A DNA stretch of 64,000 nucleotides from Bacilli bacterium. GTDB lineage: Bacteria > Bacillota_I > Bacilli_A > RF39 > UBA660. Below, in pieces: positions 27,139 through 36,156 of the stretch. Within the stretch, counting starts at the first letter, position 1. Every line of letters begins with the position of its first letter. The notes under the pieces were generated by a model. It was not told the origin of the DNA, did no database searches, and saw nothing but the letters and a program-made list of their open reading frames with translations. The DNA lies in NCBI GenBank assembly GCA_028708945.1, contig JAQVXV010000003.1, forward strand, positions 1-64,000. Direction: 5' to 3'. Made by a program: the position numbers and the translations under genes.

Positions 27139-27513
27139 TCACCTTATAATTAGACTCATTAAATAATCTAATCGTTCTTTCTTATTAGATAGATATAAAT
27201 ATCCTACTAAAGCTTCAAGCGCTGTAGCATGTTTATATGTCAATATATCAACATTCCTAGGCTTATGATTAACTTTATGGTTTCTAGTTCGCATTACAAT
27301 AGACATTTCAATTTCATCTAAAATGTTTAAACTAATTAATTGTTCTAAAAACTTACTTTGATTAACAGCACTTACAAATTTAATAGCCTCTGTTTGTAAT
27401 TCTTTAACTTTAACAATATTTTTGTTTATTAAAAAATTTCTAACATATAACTCATAACAACCATCACCTATATACGCTAGTACAAGTGGATTAAAATTTT
27501 CTACTTCAATCAT
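27139..27513 (-). CDS. mrnC: Mini-ribonuclease III
   Basis: 124 residues: an RNase III catalytic domain without a double-stranded RNA binding domain. The conserved LAYIGDGCYELYVR (acids D17, E21), the basic HKVNHKPRNV loop and the second acid block TALEALVGYLYL match MrnC, which trims 23S rRNA ends. The start overlaps the rbgA stop by 4 bases. Confidence 0.92.
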   Translation of the reverse strand: MIEVENFNPLVLAYIGDGCYELYVRNFLINKNIVKVKELQTEAIKFVSAVNQSKFLEQLISLNILDEIEMSIVMRTRNHKVNHKPRNVDILTYKHATALEALVGYLYLSNKKERLDYLMSLIIR

Positions 27514-28364
27514 AATAATTCCATTCTATCAAAAGTAATTCCTTTAATAGCTCCAGTTTTAATATCGCTTAAGACAACATTGTTAACTTTATCAAAATCA
27601 ACTTCGCCACCTTTTACTAAACAGCCTCTTTTTCGTCCAATAGTTTCATATGCCTCTTCCATATCAGAAACAGATTCAAGCCCATAGCGCTCCTTTAATA
27701 TATAAGGATAGTACTTTGCAAGTTTATTTAAAATATATACAACTACTCTATCTATTGGTAAAACTTCTTCTTTGATCGCCGTTAAGGCTGCTAGTGAAAG
27801 CGCTACTTCTTCTTCATCTAACCTAGGCCACAATATACCTGGAGTATCTAATAACTCTAATTGATCATTTATTCTAATCCAATCGATACTTTTAGTTATA
27901 CCAGGTCTATTTCCTACATTAACAGCTTTTTTTGCCACTATTCGATTAATTAAAGTGCTTTTACCTACATTTGGAATACCAACTACTAAAACTCTTGTTT
28001 TGCGTGATTTTAAGCCCTTGCTTTCTCTTGCAATATTTTTTTCGCGCATTAACTCTGAAGTCACTTTATATAAATCTTTCAAATTAGTGGTTTTTTCTAA
28101 ATTGTATGCTAGTACTTTATATCCTTTATTAATATAATAGTTTATCCACTTACTTGTTTCCTCTATATCACACAAATCTATTTTAGTCATAATTAATACA
28201 ACTGGTTTATTTTTAATGTAATCTTGAATATCTTTTATTTTAGAAGAATATGGAATTCTAGCATCTATTACCTCATAGACAACATCGATTAAATCAATTT
28301 TTTCTTGAATTTGCCTTTTAGTTTTAACCATATGTCCAGGATACCAATTTATCTTTTCTTCCAT
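27510..28364 (-). CDS. rbgA: Ribosome biogenesis GTPase RbgA (YlqF)
   Basis: 284 residues. The GTPase motifs are circularly permuted, as the family requires: G4 TKID (60-63) comes before G1 GIPNVGKST (129-137) and G3 DTPG (173-176). N-terminal INWYPGHMVKTKRQI is diagnostic. It acts in late 50S assembly with L16. In Bacillus the gene lies elsewhere (near rnhB); here it heads rbgA-mrnC-rlmB-sigH. SD AGGAGTG, extended -10 upstream. Confidence 0.94.
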   Translation of the reverse strand: MEEKINWYPGHMVKTKRQIQEKIDLIDVVYEVIDARIPYSSKIKDIQDYIKNKPVVLIMTKIDLCDIEETSKWINYYINKGYKVLAYNLEKTTNLKDLYKVTSELMREKNIARESKGLKSRKTRVLVVGIPNVGKSTLINRIVAKKAVNVGNRPGITKSIDWIRINDQLELLDTPGILWPRLDEEEVALSLAALTAIKEEVLPIDRVVVYILNKLAKYYPYILKERYGLESVSDMEEAYETIGRKRGCLVKGGEVDFDKVNNVVLSDIKTGAIKGITFDRMELL

Positions 28365-28407
28365 ATGAACACTCCTTTTTTATTTAAATCAATTTTTTAA
28401 CAAAACA

Positions 28408-28413
28408 ATTATA
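28408..28413 (-). promoter_or_regulatory. Extended -10 promoter of rbgA-mrnC-rlmB-sigH
   Basis: TGA-TATAAT on the minus strand with a weak -35 (TTCTTA) 17 bases upstream. Confidence 0.55.
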
Positions 28414-28447
28414 TCATAATTTTCTTTAATTAAGAATACAAAAAGAA

Positions 28448-28469
28448 AAGACTGTTTTTAAACAATCTT
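28448..28469 (-). terminator. Terminator of the ABC-ATPase relic
   Basis: AAGATTGTTT / AAACAGTCTT (10 bp with one U-G pair, 2-base loop), then TTCTTTTT on the minus strand. It directly follows the stop of the relic and ends no intact gene. Confidence 0.7.
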
Positions 28470-28700
28470 TATATTTTACCTTTTTTAATTTCAAATACAT
28501 TATCAAATAATTTTTTATTATCAAACTTATGTACAATTATTAAAATAGTTTTTTTGCTTTAATTCATTGATTGATTTATAAAATAATTTTTTATTATTCT
28601 TATCAAATGCACTTATTACTTCATCAATCTTTTTTCTTAACCATAAATCTCTATATTATTCTAATATTATTATAAAAACCTCCAACTATTCTAAGGTAAC
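28469..28700 (-). pseudogene. Relic of an ABC transporter ATPase C-terminus
   Basis: On the minus strand the last part reads as a D-loop/Walker B piece (IDEVISAFDKNNKKLFYKSI) and, after a one-base shift in a run of seven A, a H-loop piece (TILIIVHKFDNKKLFDN) ending FEIKKGKI and a stop at 28469. This is the pattern of exporter-type ABC ATPases (DEATSALD...TILIISH...). Upstream, up to about 28700, only broken fragments in shifted frames remain. The rest of the 380-base gap holds the rbgA promoter and two terminators. Confidence 0.7.
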
Positions 28701-28720
28701 TATACACTAAAAATAAGCTC

Positions 28721-28747
28721 AAAAAAAGTGCTTAAGCACCTTTTTTA
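28721..28747 (-). terminator. Terminator of the symporter gene
   Basis: GGTGC-TTAA-GCAC then T7 on the minus strand; the flanking T/A run overlaps the stop codon (28745-28747). Confidence 0.8.
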
Positions 28748-29971
28748 ATTTGTGAGCCAATTTTTTCCATCTATCTTCTTAGTTACTAACATACTACTAG
28801 CAGTATCGCCTACGACATTTAACATTGTTGCTGGTGGATCTATTAACCATCCAATTGTTGCAATTAAAGGAAATGCCGATGCTGGGAAACCATATAACGA
28901 TACTATTAACATCTCACCTATTAAACCACCACCAGGGATTCCAGACATTACTACACTACTTAAAAGCGCTATTAAAATGGCTATTAAAATTGTATCTAAT
29001 CCATTAAAGCTATAATTAAAAACACTAAATAAGAATGCTATTTTTAAGATTGCCCCCATACTTGATCCTTCCATATGCATTGTTGTTCCAATTGGAAGTG
29101 TTACTTCACGAATATCTTTTGGAACACCAATTTTTTCAGTAGCATCAAGATTAGTAGGAAGAGTCGCTAAAGAAGATTGAGTTGCCAATGAAGTTAAAAA
29201 AGGTGGTAAAACATTTTGATAAAATTTCTTTATTCCCAACTTTCCTCCAGCTATATAGGCATATAGAGTATAAAACACAAGAAAAAATATAACTGTACAG
29301 ACATAATAAATTACCATGCTTCTAGCATAACTTCCTAATAATTCAGGACCAAATTCTCCTATTAAATTTGCAAAATACGCGAATATTCCTATAGGAGCAT
29401 AATACATTATAACCTCTACTACTTTCATCATTACTTTAGATAAATTATCTAACATCTTGGCAACATGATTTCCACTTTTTCCAACTAAACTTACAGATAA
29501 TCCAAAAATAATTGAAAAGAATATTAATGGCATCATATTACTTCTAGACAATAAATTACCAAAATCACTTACAGTTATTGCTGCTACTATCTTAGAAGCA
29601 ACATCTACTGTTGTTTTAGTTCCATCTACTATTTCTATTCTGGCACCGCCAACTGGATCTATAAATAAAACCACTAAAGTCATAAATATAGCTGCAATAA
29701 CACTTGTAATTACAAAAACTATGAAAACTGTTTTTAAAATTTTACCTAATCTTTTTAAATTGACCATATTCGCAATCGAACTAGAAATAGTAAAAAATAC
29801 TAATGGTACAACAATTGTATACATTAAATTTAAAAATATATCTCCAAATGGTTTTAAAAATGCACTGCTTTCTTTAAAGATAATTCCAACAATACTACCT
29901 AAAATCATAGAGATTAACAAGATAATTGGGAAACGATAGCCATTAATTATCTTACTTTTAACACTGTTCAT
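28745..29971 (-). CDS. Dicarboxylate/amino acid:cation symporter (DAACS family)
   Basis: 408 residues, GltP/DctA/SstT-like elevator transporter. Family landmarks: early PLVFFTISSSIANM, the hairpin-1 serine-rich motif in LTSLATQSSLATLPTNL, TM7 as TTMHMEGSSMG, hairpin 2 around SGIPGGG, and TM8 DPPATMLNVVGD with the substrate-binding D/N residues. About eight membrane helices. Sodium- or proton-driven uptake of glutamate, aspartate or a C4 acid is likely; substrate not resolved. SD AGGAGG. Single-gene unit. Confidence 0.9.
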   Translation of the reverse strand: MNSVKSKIINGYRFPIILLISMILGSIVGIIFKESSAFLKPFGDIFLNLMYTIVVPLVFFTISSSIANMVNLKRLGKILKTVFIVFVITSVIAAIFMTLVVLFIDPVGGARIEIVDGTKTTVDVASKIVAAITVSDFGNLLSRSNMMPLIFFSIIFGLSVSLVGKSGNHVAKMLDNLSKVMMKVVEVIMYYAPIGIFAYFANLIGEFGPELLGSYARSMVIYYVCTVIFFLVFYTLYAYIAGGKLGIKKFYQNVLPPFLTSLATQSSLATLPTNLDATEKIGVPKDIREVTLPIGTTMHMEGSSMGAILKIAFLFSVFNYSFNGLDTILIAILIALLSSVVMSGIPGGGLIGEMLIVSLYGFPASAFPLIATIGWLIDPPATMLNVVGDTASSMLVTKKIDGKNWLTN

Positions 29972-30016
29972 ACATACCTCCTATTAAAGTATATACAAAC
30001 ACCCAAAAAATAGTTC

Positions 30017-30043
30017 AAAAAAGATGTTTAAAAATTAAACATC
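30017..30043 (-). terminator. Terminator overlapping the end of the thioredoxin-CcdA gene
   Basis: GATGTTTA / TAAACATC 8-bp hairpin followed by T6 on the minus strand; the stop codon 30028-30030 lies in the stem. Confidence 0.8.
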
Positions 30044-31185
30044 AACCATTCTGGTTTAAAAATTAACATTAGCCCCATAATAACCATCAATATTCCACCT
30101 ATTAAATGTGATAAGCGATTATATTTAGTTGAAATACCAGTAAGATTTAAAGTTTTCATTGCAACAAAGAAAATTATTAAATCATCTAACAAGAAGAATA
30201 ATACATAAATCAATATATAACCAATTTCTTTTGTTAAAGATAAATTATTAATATTTAATATTTCCACGAATGTTGCTGGAAATCCAGCTGAACATGCTAA
30301 TTCAACAATATTTACTGATGCTGCTAAAACTATAATTCCTATAATTGCTAAGATAAAATTGTTTTCATTGATTATTTTTTTAATTCTAGTAAAATATTTC
30401 TTTCTTTTTTTCTCATCAACTACATGACAACCATCATCTTTTGTTTTTACATAACTTCTTAAATTTACAAAACCACCAATAATAGCAATTAAACCAATCA
30501 GTATCTTAATCCAAGTTACAGCTGTAAGAGATAAAACAAACTTGATTCCAAGCATTGCTAAAAAGTATACAAATGCTGATGTAAATAAGAAAGTAATTCC
30601 TAAGATCCACATTTTTTTGCGATCTTTCATATTGAATAACATATTGATTAAAAATAACAATATCCACATCGCACAAGGATTAAAACCATCAATAAGCCCT
30701 AATAAAATTGCTACTAGTGGTAACGAAACTTCTTTAATTTGAATCTTGCCTAAAATAGGCAATGTTTTTTCACCTTCAGTATAATCATCTAAACCTAAAT
30801 ACCTATTAATAGTAGTTTTAATTTCAGCCTTAATAGTAGTACCAAAACCAAGCATATAGTTTTCACCAATAACTGTAAAAGGAATTGATATATCTTCAAC
30901 ATTAAAATGCTCTTTTACCTTAAACATTAAAGTATTATTATAAGGACTTTTATAAGTTTCATACATTTTAATATCTATTTTATTGCCATATTCTTTCTTT
31001 AATTCATTTAAATATTCTATTTCATTAATACAATGAGGACAACTAAATCCATGAAATAAATATATTGTTATAGCTTCTTTTGGTTCATGACCCACAATTG
31101 GAGCAGTAACATCTTTATATTCTAAGGCTTTTACATTAAAAATAAGTGCGAAAAATACTATTGTAAATAATATAAACTTCTTCAT
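30028..31185 (-). CDS. Thioredoxin-like domain fused to a CcdA/DsbD-type membrane electron carrier
   Basis: 385 residues. Signal peptide 1-20, then an extracytoplasmic thioredoxin-like domain with C49-P-H-C52, then six to seven membrane helices from about 152 on. Two membrane cysteines occur at the positions typical of CcdA/DsbD: C171 in GFNPC and C298 in VELACSAG. The design suggests electrons pass from a cytoplasmic thioredoxin through the membrane to the fused outer domain, which would reduce or isomerise disulfides of exported proteins. Its start shares one base with the stop of the upstream thioredoxin gene (coupled). Confidence 0.82.
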   Translation of the reverse strand: MKKFILFTIVFFALIFNVKALEYKDVTAPIVGHEPKEAITIYLFHGFSCPHCINEIEYLNELKKEYGNKIDIKMYETYKSPYNNTLMFKVKEHFNVEDISIPFTVIGENYMLGFGTTIKAEIKTTINRYLGLDDYTEGEKTLPILGKIQIKEVSLPLVAILLGLIDGFNPCAMWILLFLINMLFNMKDRKKMWILGITFLFTSAFVYFLAMLGIKFVLSLTAVTWIKILIGLIAIIGGFVNLRSYVKTKDDGCHVVDEKKRKKYFTRIKKIINENNFILAIIGIIVLAASVNIVELACSAGFPATFVEILNINNLSLTKEIGYILIYVLFFLLDDLIIFFVAMKTLNLTGISTKYNRLSHLIGGILMVIMGLMLIFKPEWLMFNF

Positions 31186-31445
31186 TATAACTCCTTAATT
31201 TCTTCAATAATATTAACTATTTCTTCTATCTTTTTTTCACCGATCAATCTTTTATATTCTTTATCACCATTATAAAAAATAATAACCGGCAATGTTTCTT
31301 TAACACCATATTCAGATACATCATCCATATCGATATCGTAACTTACAATTTCTAAATCTGGATATTGTTTAACTACTTCATCCCAAGTTTTCTTCATAAA
31401 TAAACACCCAGGACACCAAATAGCGCCTATTTTTACTATCCTCAC
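31185..31445 (-). CDS. Small thioredoxin-family protein
   Basis: 86 residues without signal peptide, so cytoplasmic. The active site is C11-P-G-C14 instead of the usual CGPC, and the conserved cis-Pro follows in ETLPVIIFY. At this length it is a shortened thioredoxin/glutaredoxin-like fold. Tightly coupled to the membrane carrier downstream and to the desulfurase gene upstream (one-base overlaps on both sides), it is the natural candidate for the electron donor to the carrier; this is inference. Confidence 0.85.
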   Translation of the reverse strand: MRIVKIGAIWCPGCLFMKKTWDEVVKQYPDLEIVSYDIDMDDVSEYGVKETLPVIIFYNGDKEYKRLIGEKKIEEIVNIIEEIKEL

Positions 31446-32578
31446 TATTTCACAACCTTTAACATCAAACTGTTATAACACTCTTCAAATATCTTTAAAA
31501 AGTTCTCTATTTCTTCTTTTGTTGTCTTATAAGATAGACTTATCCTTAAACTTGAACTAGCGCGTTTTTCATCGTTAGTAAGTGCTAAAACTGATGCTGA
31601 GGTTTCTTTTTCACTTGAACATGCTGTTTGAGTCGATATATATACTTCATAATTTTCTAAAGCATGTACAAATGTCTCTGGCTTTATACCAACAACACTT
31701 ATATTTAAAACATAAGGCAAACATTTATCATTACTATTTATATAAACATTTTTATATTTTGATAAATTATCTACTAAATATTTATTTAATTCTTCTACTT
31801 TCTTATATTTATCATCAATATCTTCATACGCTAATCTAAGCGCTTTAGATAATGAACAAATTAATGGTAGTGCTGGTGTTCCACTTCTAAATACCGTAGT
31901 ACTTTTACCACCGTGAATTAAAGGTTCTAATTTAATATTTTCGCGTTTATATAGACACCCTATTCCTTTTATTCCATAAAACTTATGAGCTGAAAAACTT
32001 GCTAAATCTAAATCTGAAAAATCGATTTGAATCTTTCCCATAGCCTGTGTAATATCAGCATGAAAGAAACAGTTTTTATATTTTTTAACTACTTTACTTA
32101 TCTCTTTTAAAGGCTGAATAATACCTATTTCACTATTAATAGCATTTACAGTTACTAAAATAGTATCTTCCCTCATCAAATTATCTAACTCTTCTAAATT
32201 TATAGTTCCATCTTCTTTTGATTTTACAAAATCAACTTCAAATCCTAAACTTTGTAAATATCCTAAAGGACCATATATAGATGAATGCTCATACTCAGTT
32301 GTAATAATATGTTTCCCTCTATTTTGATACTTTAAAGCTATTCCTTTTAAAGCTAAATTATTTGATTCAGATGAGCCACTTGTATATATAATTTCACTTG
32401 AATTTATTTTAAGAATGTTAGCAATTTGTTCAGTAGCACTTTCAATTAAGTTTTTAGCATCTACTCCTAAAGTATGTAGTGAATTAGGATTGCCAGGATA
32501 ATTTATACAACTCTTAACAAAAGTGTCTAAGACTTCTTTATTTACTGGAGTTGTTGCTGAATAATCTAAATATATCAT
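31445..32578 (-). CDS. Cysteine desulfurase (NifS/IscS type)
   Basis: 377 residues from ATG 32576-32578 (SD GAGGTG). PLP-dependent; it takes sulfur from cysteine for Fe-S clusters or thiolated tRNA. The PLP lysine is K199 in SAHKFYG; the persulfide cysteine is C320 in STQTACSS on a loop of the length seen in group I NifS/IscS enzymes. N-terminal MIYLDYSATTP is typical. Start of the three-gene unit desulfurase - thioredoxin - thioredoxin/CcdA. No iscU is adjacent. Confidence 0.9.
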   Translation of the reverse strand: MIYLDYSATTPVNKEVLDTFVKSCINYPGNPNSLHTLGVDAKNLIESATEQIANILKINSSEIIYTSGSSESNNLALKGIALKYQNRGKHIITTEYEHSSIYGPLGYLQSLGFEVDFVKSKEDGTINLEELDNLMREDTILVTVNAINSEIGIIQPLKEISKVVKKYKNCFFHADITQAMGKIQIDFSDLDLASFSAHKFYGIKGIGCLYKRENIKLEPLIHGGKSTTVFRSGTPALPLICSLSKALRLAYEDIDDKYKKVEELNKYLVDNLSKYKNVYINSNDKCLPYVLNISVVGIKPETFVHALENYEVYISTQTACSSEKETSASVLALTNDEKRASSSLRISLSYKTTKEEIENFLKIFEECYNSLMLKVVK

Positions 32579-32610
32579 AAAAACACCTCTTTTCAATTAT
32601 AACATAATTT

Positions 32611-33270
32611 TTAAATATGAAATACTCTTTTTAACTCTGACAATATTTCTTTAGATTTAATAAAAAATATAAACATCAAGAGCAATAAATTTAATATAAC
32701 ACATATAAATGATGGATAAAAAACATTTGCAAGATTAGTAACTAAAAATATAAATGGCACTAATCCAAATAAAGTAATTAAAAAATAATAAAACAAATAC
32801 TCTTCAATATACCTTTTCATAATCACCGATAAAATCGTTAAATTAACACTTCCAATCGCACATACAATAGGTATCACATAATTTATTGACCATCCGCGAT
32901 ATCCTGTAAAATAATCCCATAAAAAGGATAATAAGGATATTATTATTATTTGTCTCGATATATTTTTAGGAATATTATATCTAAGTTTAATAGCATTTCC
33001 TAAGACAAATAATAAGCAAACTGTTCCGAAAATAACAAAGAAACTCCACATTACTTTAGTTGAAACCAAAATATTTATAAAAAATGAAATAATTGAAATT
33101 AATATTGTTCCAAAGATTAACCAGTTTAAAAAAGTTTCATAAGTTTGATATATCGTCTTTACCTTAGGAAATACCTCATAACTATCCTCTTCAATCAATT
33201 TTTCTTGACATAAAGGACACTTTTGATTGTCGCTCTTAATTGACACATTACATTTATCACAATACTTCAT
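32611..33270 (-). CDS. Zinc-ribbon membrane protein (DUF6320-like)
   Basis: 219 residues. An N-terminal zinc ribbon (C4, C7, C18, C21) is followed by six hydrophobic segments between about 48 and 208. Proteins of this shape (DUF6320) are commonly next to a condensation-domain-like acyltransferase, as here: the partner gene ends 7 bases upstream. Function unknown; a membrane partner that supplies or receives the acylated product is a possible reading. Confidence 0.7.
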   Translation of the reverse strand: MKYCDKCNVSIKSDNQKCPLCQEKLIEEDSYEVFPKVKTIYQTYETFLNWLIFGTILISIISFFINILVSTKVMWSFFVIFGTVCLLFVLGNAIKLRYNIPKNISRQIIIISLLSFLWDYFTGYRGWSINYVIPIVCAIGSVNLTILSVIMKRYIEEYLFYYFLITLFGLVPFIFLVTNLANVFYPSFICVILNLLLLMFIFFIKSKEILSELKRVFHI

Positions 33271-33277
33271 ATTTCAC

Positions 33278-34522
33278 CTACTCATCTATTAAATTTGATA
33301 CCAATTGAACATTAATACCTAAATCAGTTAATTCACGATAAAAGTTTTTCATTATTTCTTCATCTTCAAAAGAAGAAGTTGAAGCAATAGTAAGGTTATC
33401 TAAATATGAACAAATACAAATCTGTTCTTTATATGTACTCGAAAAAACAGAAAATCTTTCAATATATTTTTCATATTTAGAATCTATTTCAATTCTACCT
33501 ACATTAGATAAAGTAACCGTTCCTTTTTTTTCTGCTAATAAATAAGCAATATATAGCACAATATCTTTTATAAACAATGGAATTAAACGAACTATAAAAT
33601 TATGTTCTAAAACAGCATATTCGTGCATTCTTTCAATTATTTTATCCTCTTGTAATTTATCTTTAAATTCATTGTTAACAAATGTTATTACATCTTCTAA
33701 ATTATCATCTATCTTTGAAAAATGACTTATAAAAATAGTACTAAAAAAATTTCTAGCTGTTGCTGATTTAAAATAATTCCTTAAATTAACAGGAATAACA
33801 ATTGAAATCGGTTTTTTCTTATCTCTTATTTTCATTGTTTTGCTAATTGCTATAATATAAACTGCTGTTAAAAAACTTGTTAAAGTTGCTTTATATTCAT
33901 GTGCTTTCGCTAAAACTTCTTTAACTGATAAATGACCTTCTATAACTCTAATAAGGCCACCATTTAAATGTTCACCTTTTATCTTATAACTATCTAATAA
34001 ATTAGTTTTAGCAAATTTTTTAGTATTATCATAATATTTATCAAAACTATCAATCATTTTTTCATTATAAGAAGCATCATATTTGATTGCTACTTTTTTA
34101 TTTGGAAAATGTATCATATTTAAATAATAACTCACTAAACACCTTAAAAACTCTAAAGCACCTGTGCCATCAGATAAAACATGGTAAATTTCTAAATTTA
34201 TTCGACAATTATAATAAGTTACTCTGAAAAGCAATCCTTTTTTATTTTGATCATAAATTGCTGAACAAGGTGGTAATTTTTCTATTGTCACTTTTGGTTC
34301 TAAATTAGTCGTTTCCAAATAATACCAAAATAAACCTTTTTTTAAAACAACTCTAAAACCAGGAAACATTTCTATTGTCTGCTCTAAAGCTTGTTTTAAT
34401 ATATTAGGATTTACCTCTTCTTTTAATTCACAAGCAAAACGAAATACCTTAGGATCTTTCCTACTACTAGTAGGAGGAAAAATTTTACCAGCATTATCGA
34501 GTTTAAACCATTTATTTTTCAT
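33278..34522 (-). CDS. Condensation-domain-like acyltransferase (alcohol acetyltransferase family)
   Basis: 414 residues with a chloramphenicol-acetyltransferase-like double fold. The catalytic HxxxDG motif is H114-VLS-D118-G119, preceded by a hydrophobic strand, and the second-half structural motif (around KKPISIVIPVNLRNYF) is present. Homologues are annotated as alcohol O-acetyltransferases or NRPS condensation-like proteins; acceptor and donor cannot be read. Coupled to the zinc-ribbon membrane protein. Upstream is a perfect terminator, so the pair must have its own promoter in the 16 bases left or inside the terminator region; none is clear. Confidence 0.75.
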   Translation of the reverse strand: MKNKWFKLDNAGKIFPPTSSRKDPKVFRFACELKEEVNPNILKQALEQTIEMFPGFRVVLKKGLFWYYLETTNLEPKVTIEKLPPCSAIYDQNKKGLLFRVTYYNCRINLEIYHVLSDGTGALEFLRCLVSYYLNMIHFPNKKVAIKYDASYNEKMIDSFDKYYDNTKKFAKTNLLDSYKIKGEHLNGGLIRVIEGHLSVKEVLAKAHEYKATLTSFLTAVYIIAISKTMKIRDKKKPISIVIPVNLRNYFKSATARNFFSTIFISHFSKIDDNLEDVITFVNNEFKDKLQEDKIIERMHEYAVLEHNFIVRLIPLFIKDIVLYIAYLLAEKKGTVTLSNVGRIEIDSKYEKYIERFSVFSSTYKEQICICSYLDNLTIASTSSFEDEEIMKNFYRELTDLGINVQLVSNLIDE

Positions 34523-34538
34523 AATATTCTCCTATATT

Positions 34539-34562
34539 TAAAAAACTATAGTTTCCTATAGT
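34539..34562 (-). terminator. Terminator after divIB
   Basis: ACTATAG-GAAA-CTATAGT hairpin with a GNRA-type tetraloop followed by T6 on the minus strand, directly after the divIB stop. Confidence 0.88.
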
Positions 34563-35249
34563 CTAGTCGATGATTTCAAAATAACTTCCAGAATCTAAAT
34601 AAAGAATTCCTTTTTTTCCTTTAAAATTTACAACAATGTCTAAGTAACTATTTATTGAACCAAATTTTTTTAAAGTTAAATAGACATAATTACCATCGTT
34701 CATCGTAATTAAAAATCTACCTTCATCTACTTCATTTGGATTATATTTTATTTCTGAAATTTTAAGTAAAACCCCTTGATTAATATCTGCCATCGATTTA
34801 ATAAATTCATCATAAATTGTATCTGGCACATAATTTATTAAAACAGGAACAATAAATTCTTCGCTTACCATATTACTATCTTTTAAAACTGTTTTCTTTA
34901 AAGAATCGTTAAAAAATATTGGATAATTTTCCTCTATTTCAATATAGACTTTAGTTAATCTTTTCTTAACTACTGAAGCCTTATTAATATAGATGTTTTT
35001 TTCGAGACTTTTTTTAATTTTAGATGAATTATTCTTAATAGTCGAAGGATAATCATTTAAGCCCGCTAATTCTATTACTTCTTGAGAAGATAAATAGTGA
35101 TTATTAAGTACATAAACATTAGTTATTTTAAGGTTTATTAAACTATTTAATAAATAATAAATCAAATATAAAAATAATAAAAAAACAATTATTGCGCCAT
35201 ATCTAATCTTTACCTTCTTTTTTACTTTTTTATTAGCATCTTTTTTCAT
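34563..35249 (-). CDS. divIB: Cell division protein DivIB/FtsQ
   Basis: 228 residues from ATG 35247-35249 (SD AGGAGA). Short basic cytoplasmic tail, one membrane helix (about 17-37), POTRA domain beginning ITNVYVLNNHYLSSQEVIELA, and a beta domain. It recruits and steadies the FtsL/DivIC/FtsW/PBP2b septal complex. Last gene of murG-murB-divIB, the standard division/wall order. Confidence 0.88.
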   Translation of the reverse strand: MKKDANKKVKKKVKIRYGAIIVFLLFLYLIYYLLNSLINLKITNVYVLNNHYLSSQEVIELAGLNDYPSTIKNNSSKIKKSLEKNIYINKASVVKKRLTKVYIEIEENYPIFFNDSLKKTVLKDSNMVSEEFIVPVLINYVPDTIYDEFIKSMADINQGVLLKISEIKYNPNEVDEGRFLITMNDGNYVYLTLKKFGSINSYLDIVVNFKGKKGILYLDSGSYFEIID

Positions 35250-35256
35250 AATTCTC

Positions 35257-36153
35257 CTAATCGACAAGTTCTTGTTCTACTGTTAACATTACTCCATATT
35301 TTTTATGAACTTCACTTTGAATTTCTAAAATTAAATTTTTTATATCTGCACCGGTAGCTTGGCCAACGTTGATAATAAAATTAGCATGCTTATCACTTAC
35401 CTTAGCATCCCCAATTCTTTTTCCTTTATAACCTAATTCTTCAATTAAACGACCCGCAAAATCCCCTTCTGGGTTTCTAAATACACTGCCTGCTGAAGGA
35501 AATTCTAAAGGTTGACTTTCTAATCTTCTTTTCTTACGATCAGAAATTACCTCTAATATTGCATCCCTTTGTCCTTTATATAAAACTAATGTTGCTTCAA
35601 GACAAATATAACCAGGATTTTCCTTTAAAAATGAGGTTCTATAATGAAAATTCATCTCTCTATTTTCCATTTTTATTATTTCATTATCGGGCGTTAATAC
35701 CGTAACATCTGAAACAATATAACCCATATCACTTTTATAAGCTCCAGCATTCATATATATAGCTCCACCAATAGTGCCAGGAATACCAGATGCAAACTCT
35801 AATCCTGCTAAAGATAGTCTCGCTACTTGAAAAGATAGTTTAGTTAAATTATAACCAGCACCCACTTTTACAGTTGTTCCTTCTATTGACATTTTGTTTA
35901 ATTTATCTAATTTGATAAGAATACCATTATAAAAAGGATTACAAAAAACTAAATTTGAACAATTTCCTATTACTTTATGTTTAATATTATTTTCTTTTAA
36001 AAAGTTTAATAATATCTTTAAACTTGCAATATCTTTTGGGTATACAAGTCCAAATGCATTGGCACTTATATTAAAGGAATTATATTTTTTTAAGTCGACA
36101 TTTTCTAACACTTCACCGATTTTTAATTTTTTTATACTACTTATTATATCCAT
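35257..36153 (-). CDS. murB: UDP-N-acetylenolpyruvoylglucosamine reductase
   Basis: 298 residues. FAD- and NADPH-dependent reduction of UDP-GlcNAc-enolpyruvate to UDP-MurNAc. FAD-domain motif VIGNCSNLVF, ASGIPGTIGGAIYMNAGAY, the YRTSFLKE region, catalytic Ser in SAGSVFRNPEGDFAGRLIE and the final Glu in a LTVEQELV context. It lacks the YGEYQ-type insertion, so it is a type II (Firmicutes) MurB. Confidence 0.95.
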   Translation of the reverse strand: MDIISSIKKLKIGEVLENVDLKKYNSFNISANAFGLVYPKDIASLKILLNFLKENNIKHKVIGNCSNLVFCNPFYNGILIKLDKLNKMSIEGTTVKVGAGYNLTKLSFQVARLSLAGLEFASGIPGTIGGAIYMNAGAYKSDMGYIVSDVTVLTPDNEIIKMENREMNFHYRTSFLKENPGYICLEATLVLYKGQRDAILEVISDRKKRRLESQPLEFPSAGSVFRNPEGDFAGRLIEELGYKGKRIGDAKVSDKHANFIINVGQATGADIKNLILEIQSEVHKKYGVMLTVEQELVD

Positions 36154-36156
36154 TAT

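Noticed and set aside
28365..28744. tRNA gene or riboswitch in the 380-base gap
   Set aside because: No cloverleaf or known leader pattern; the content is a promoter, two terminators and an ABC-ATPase relic.
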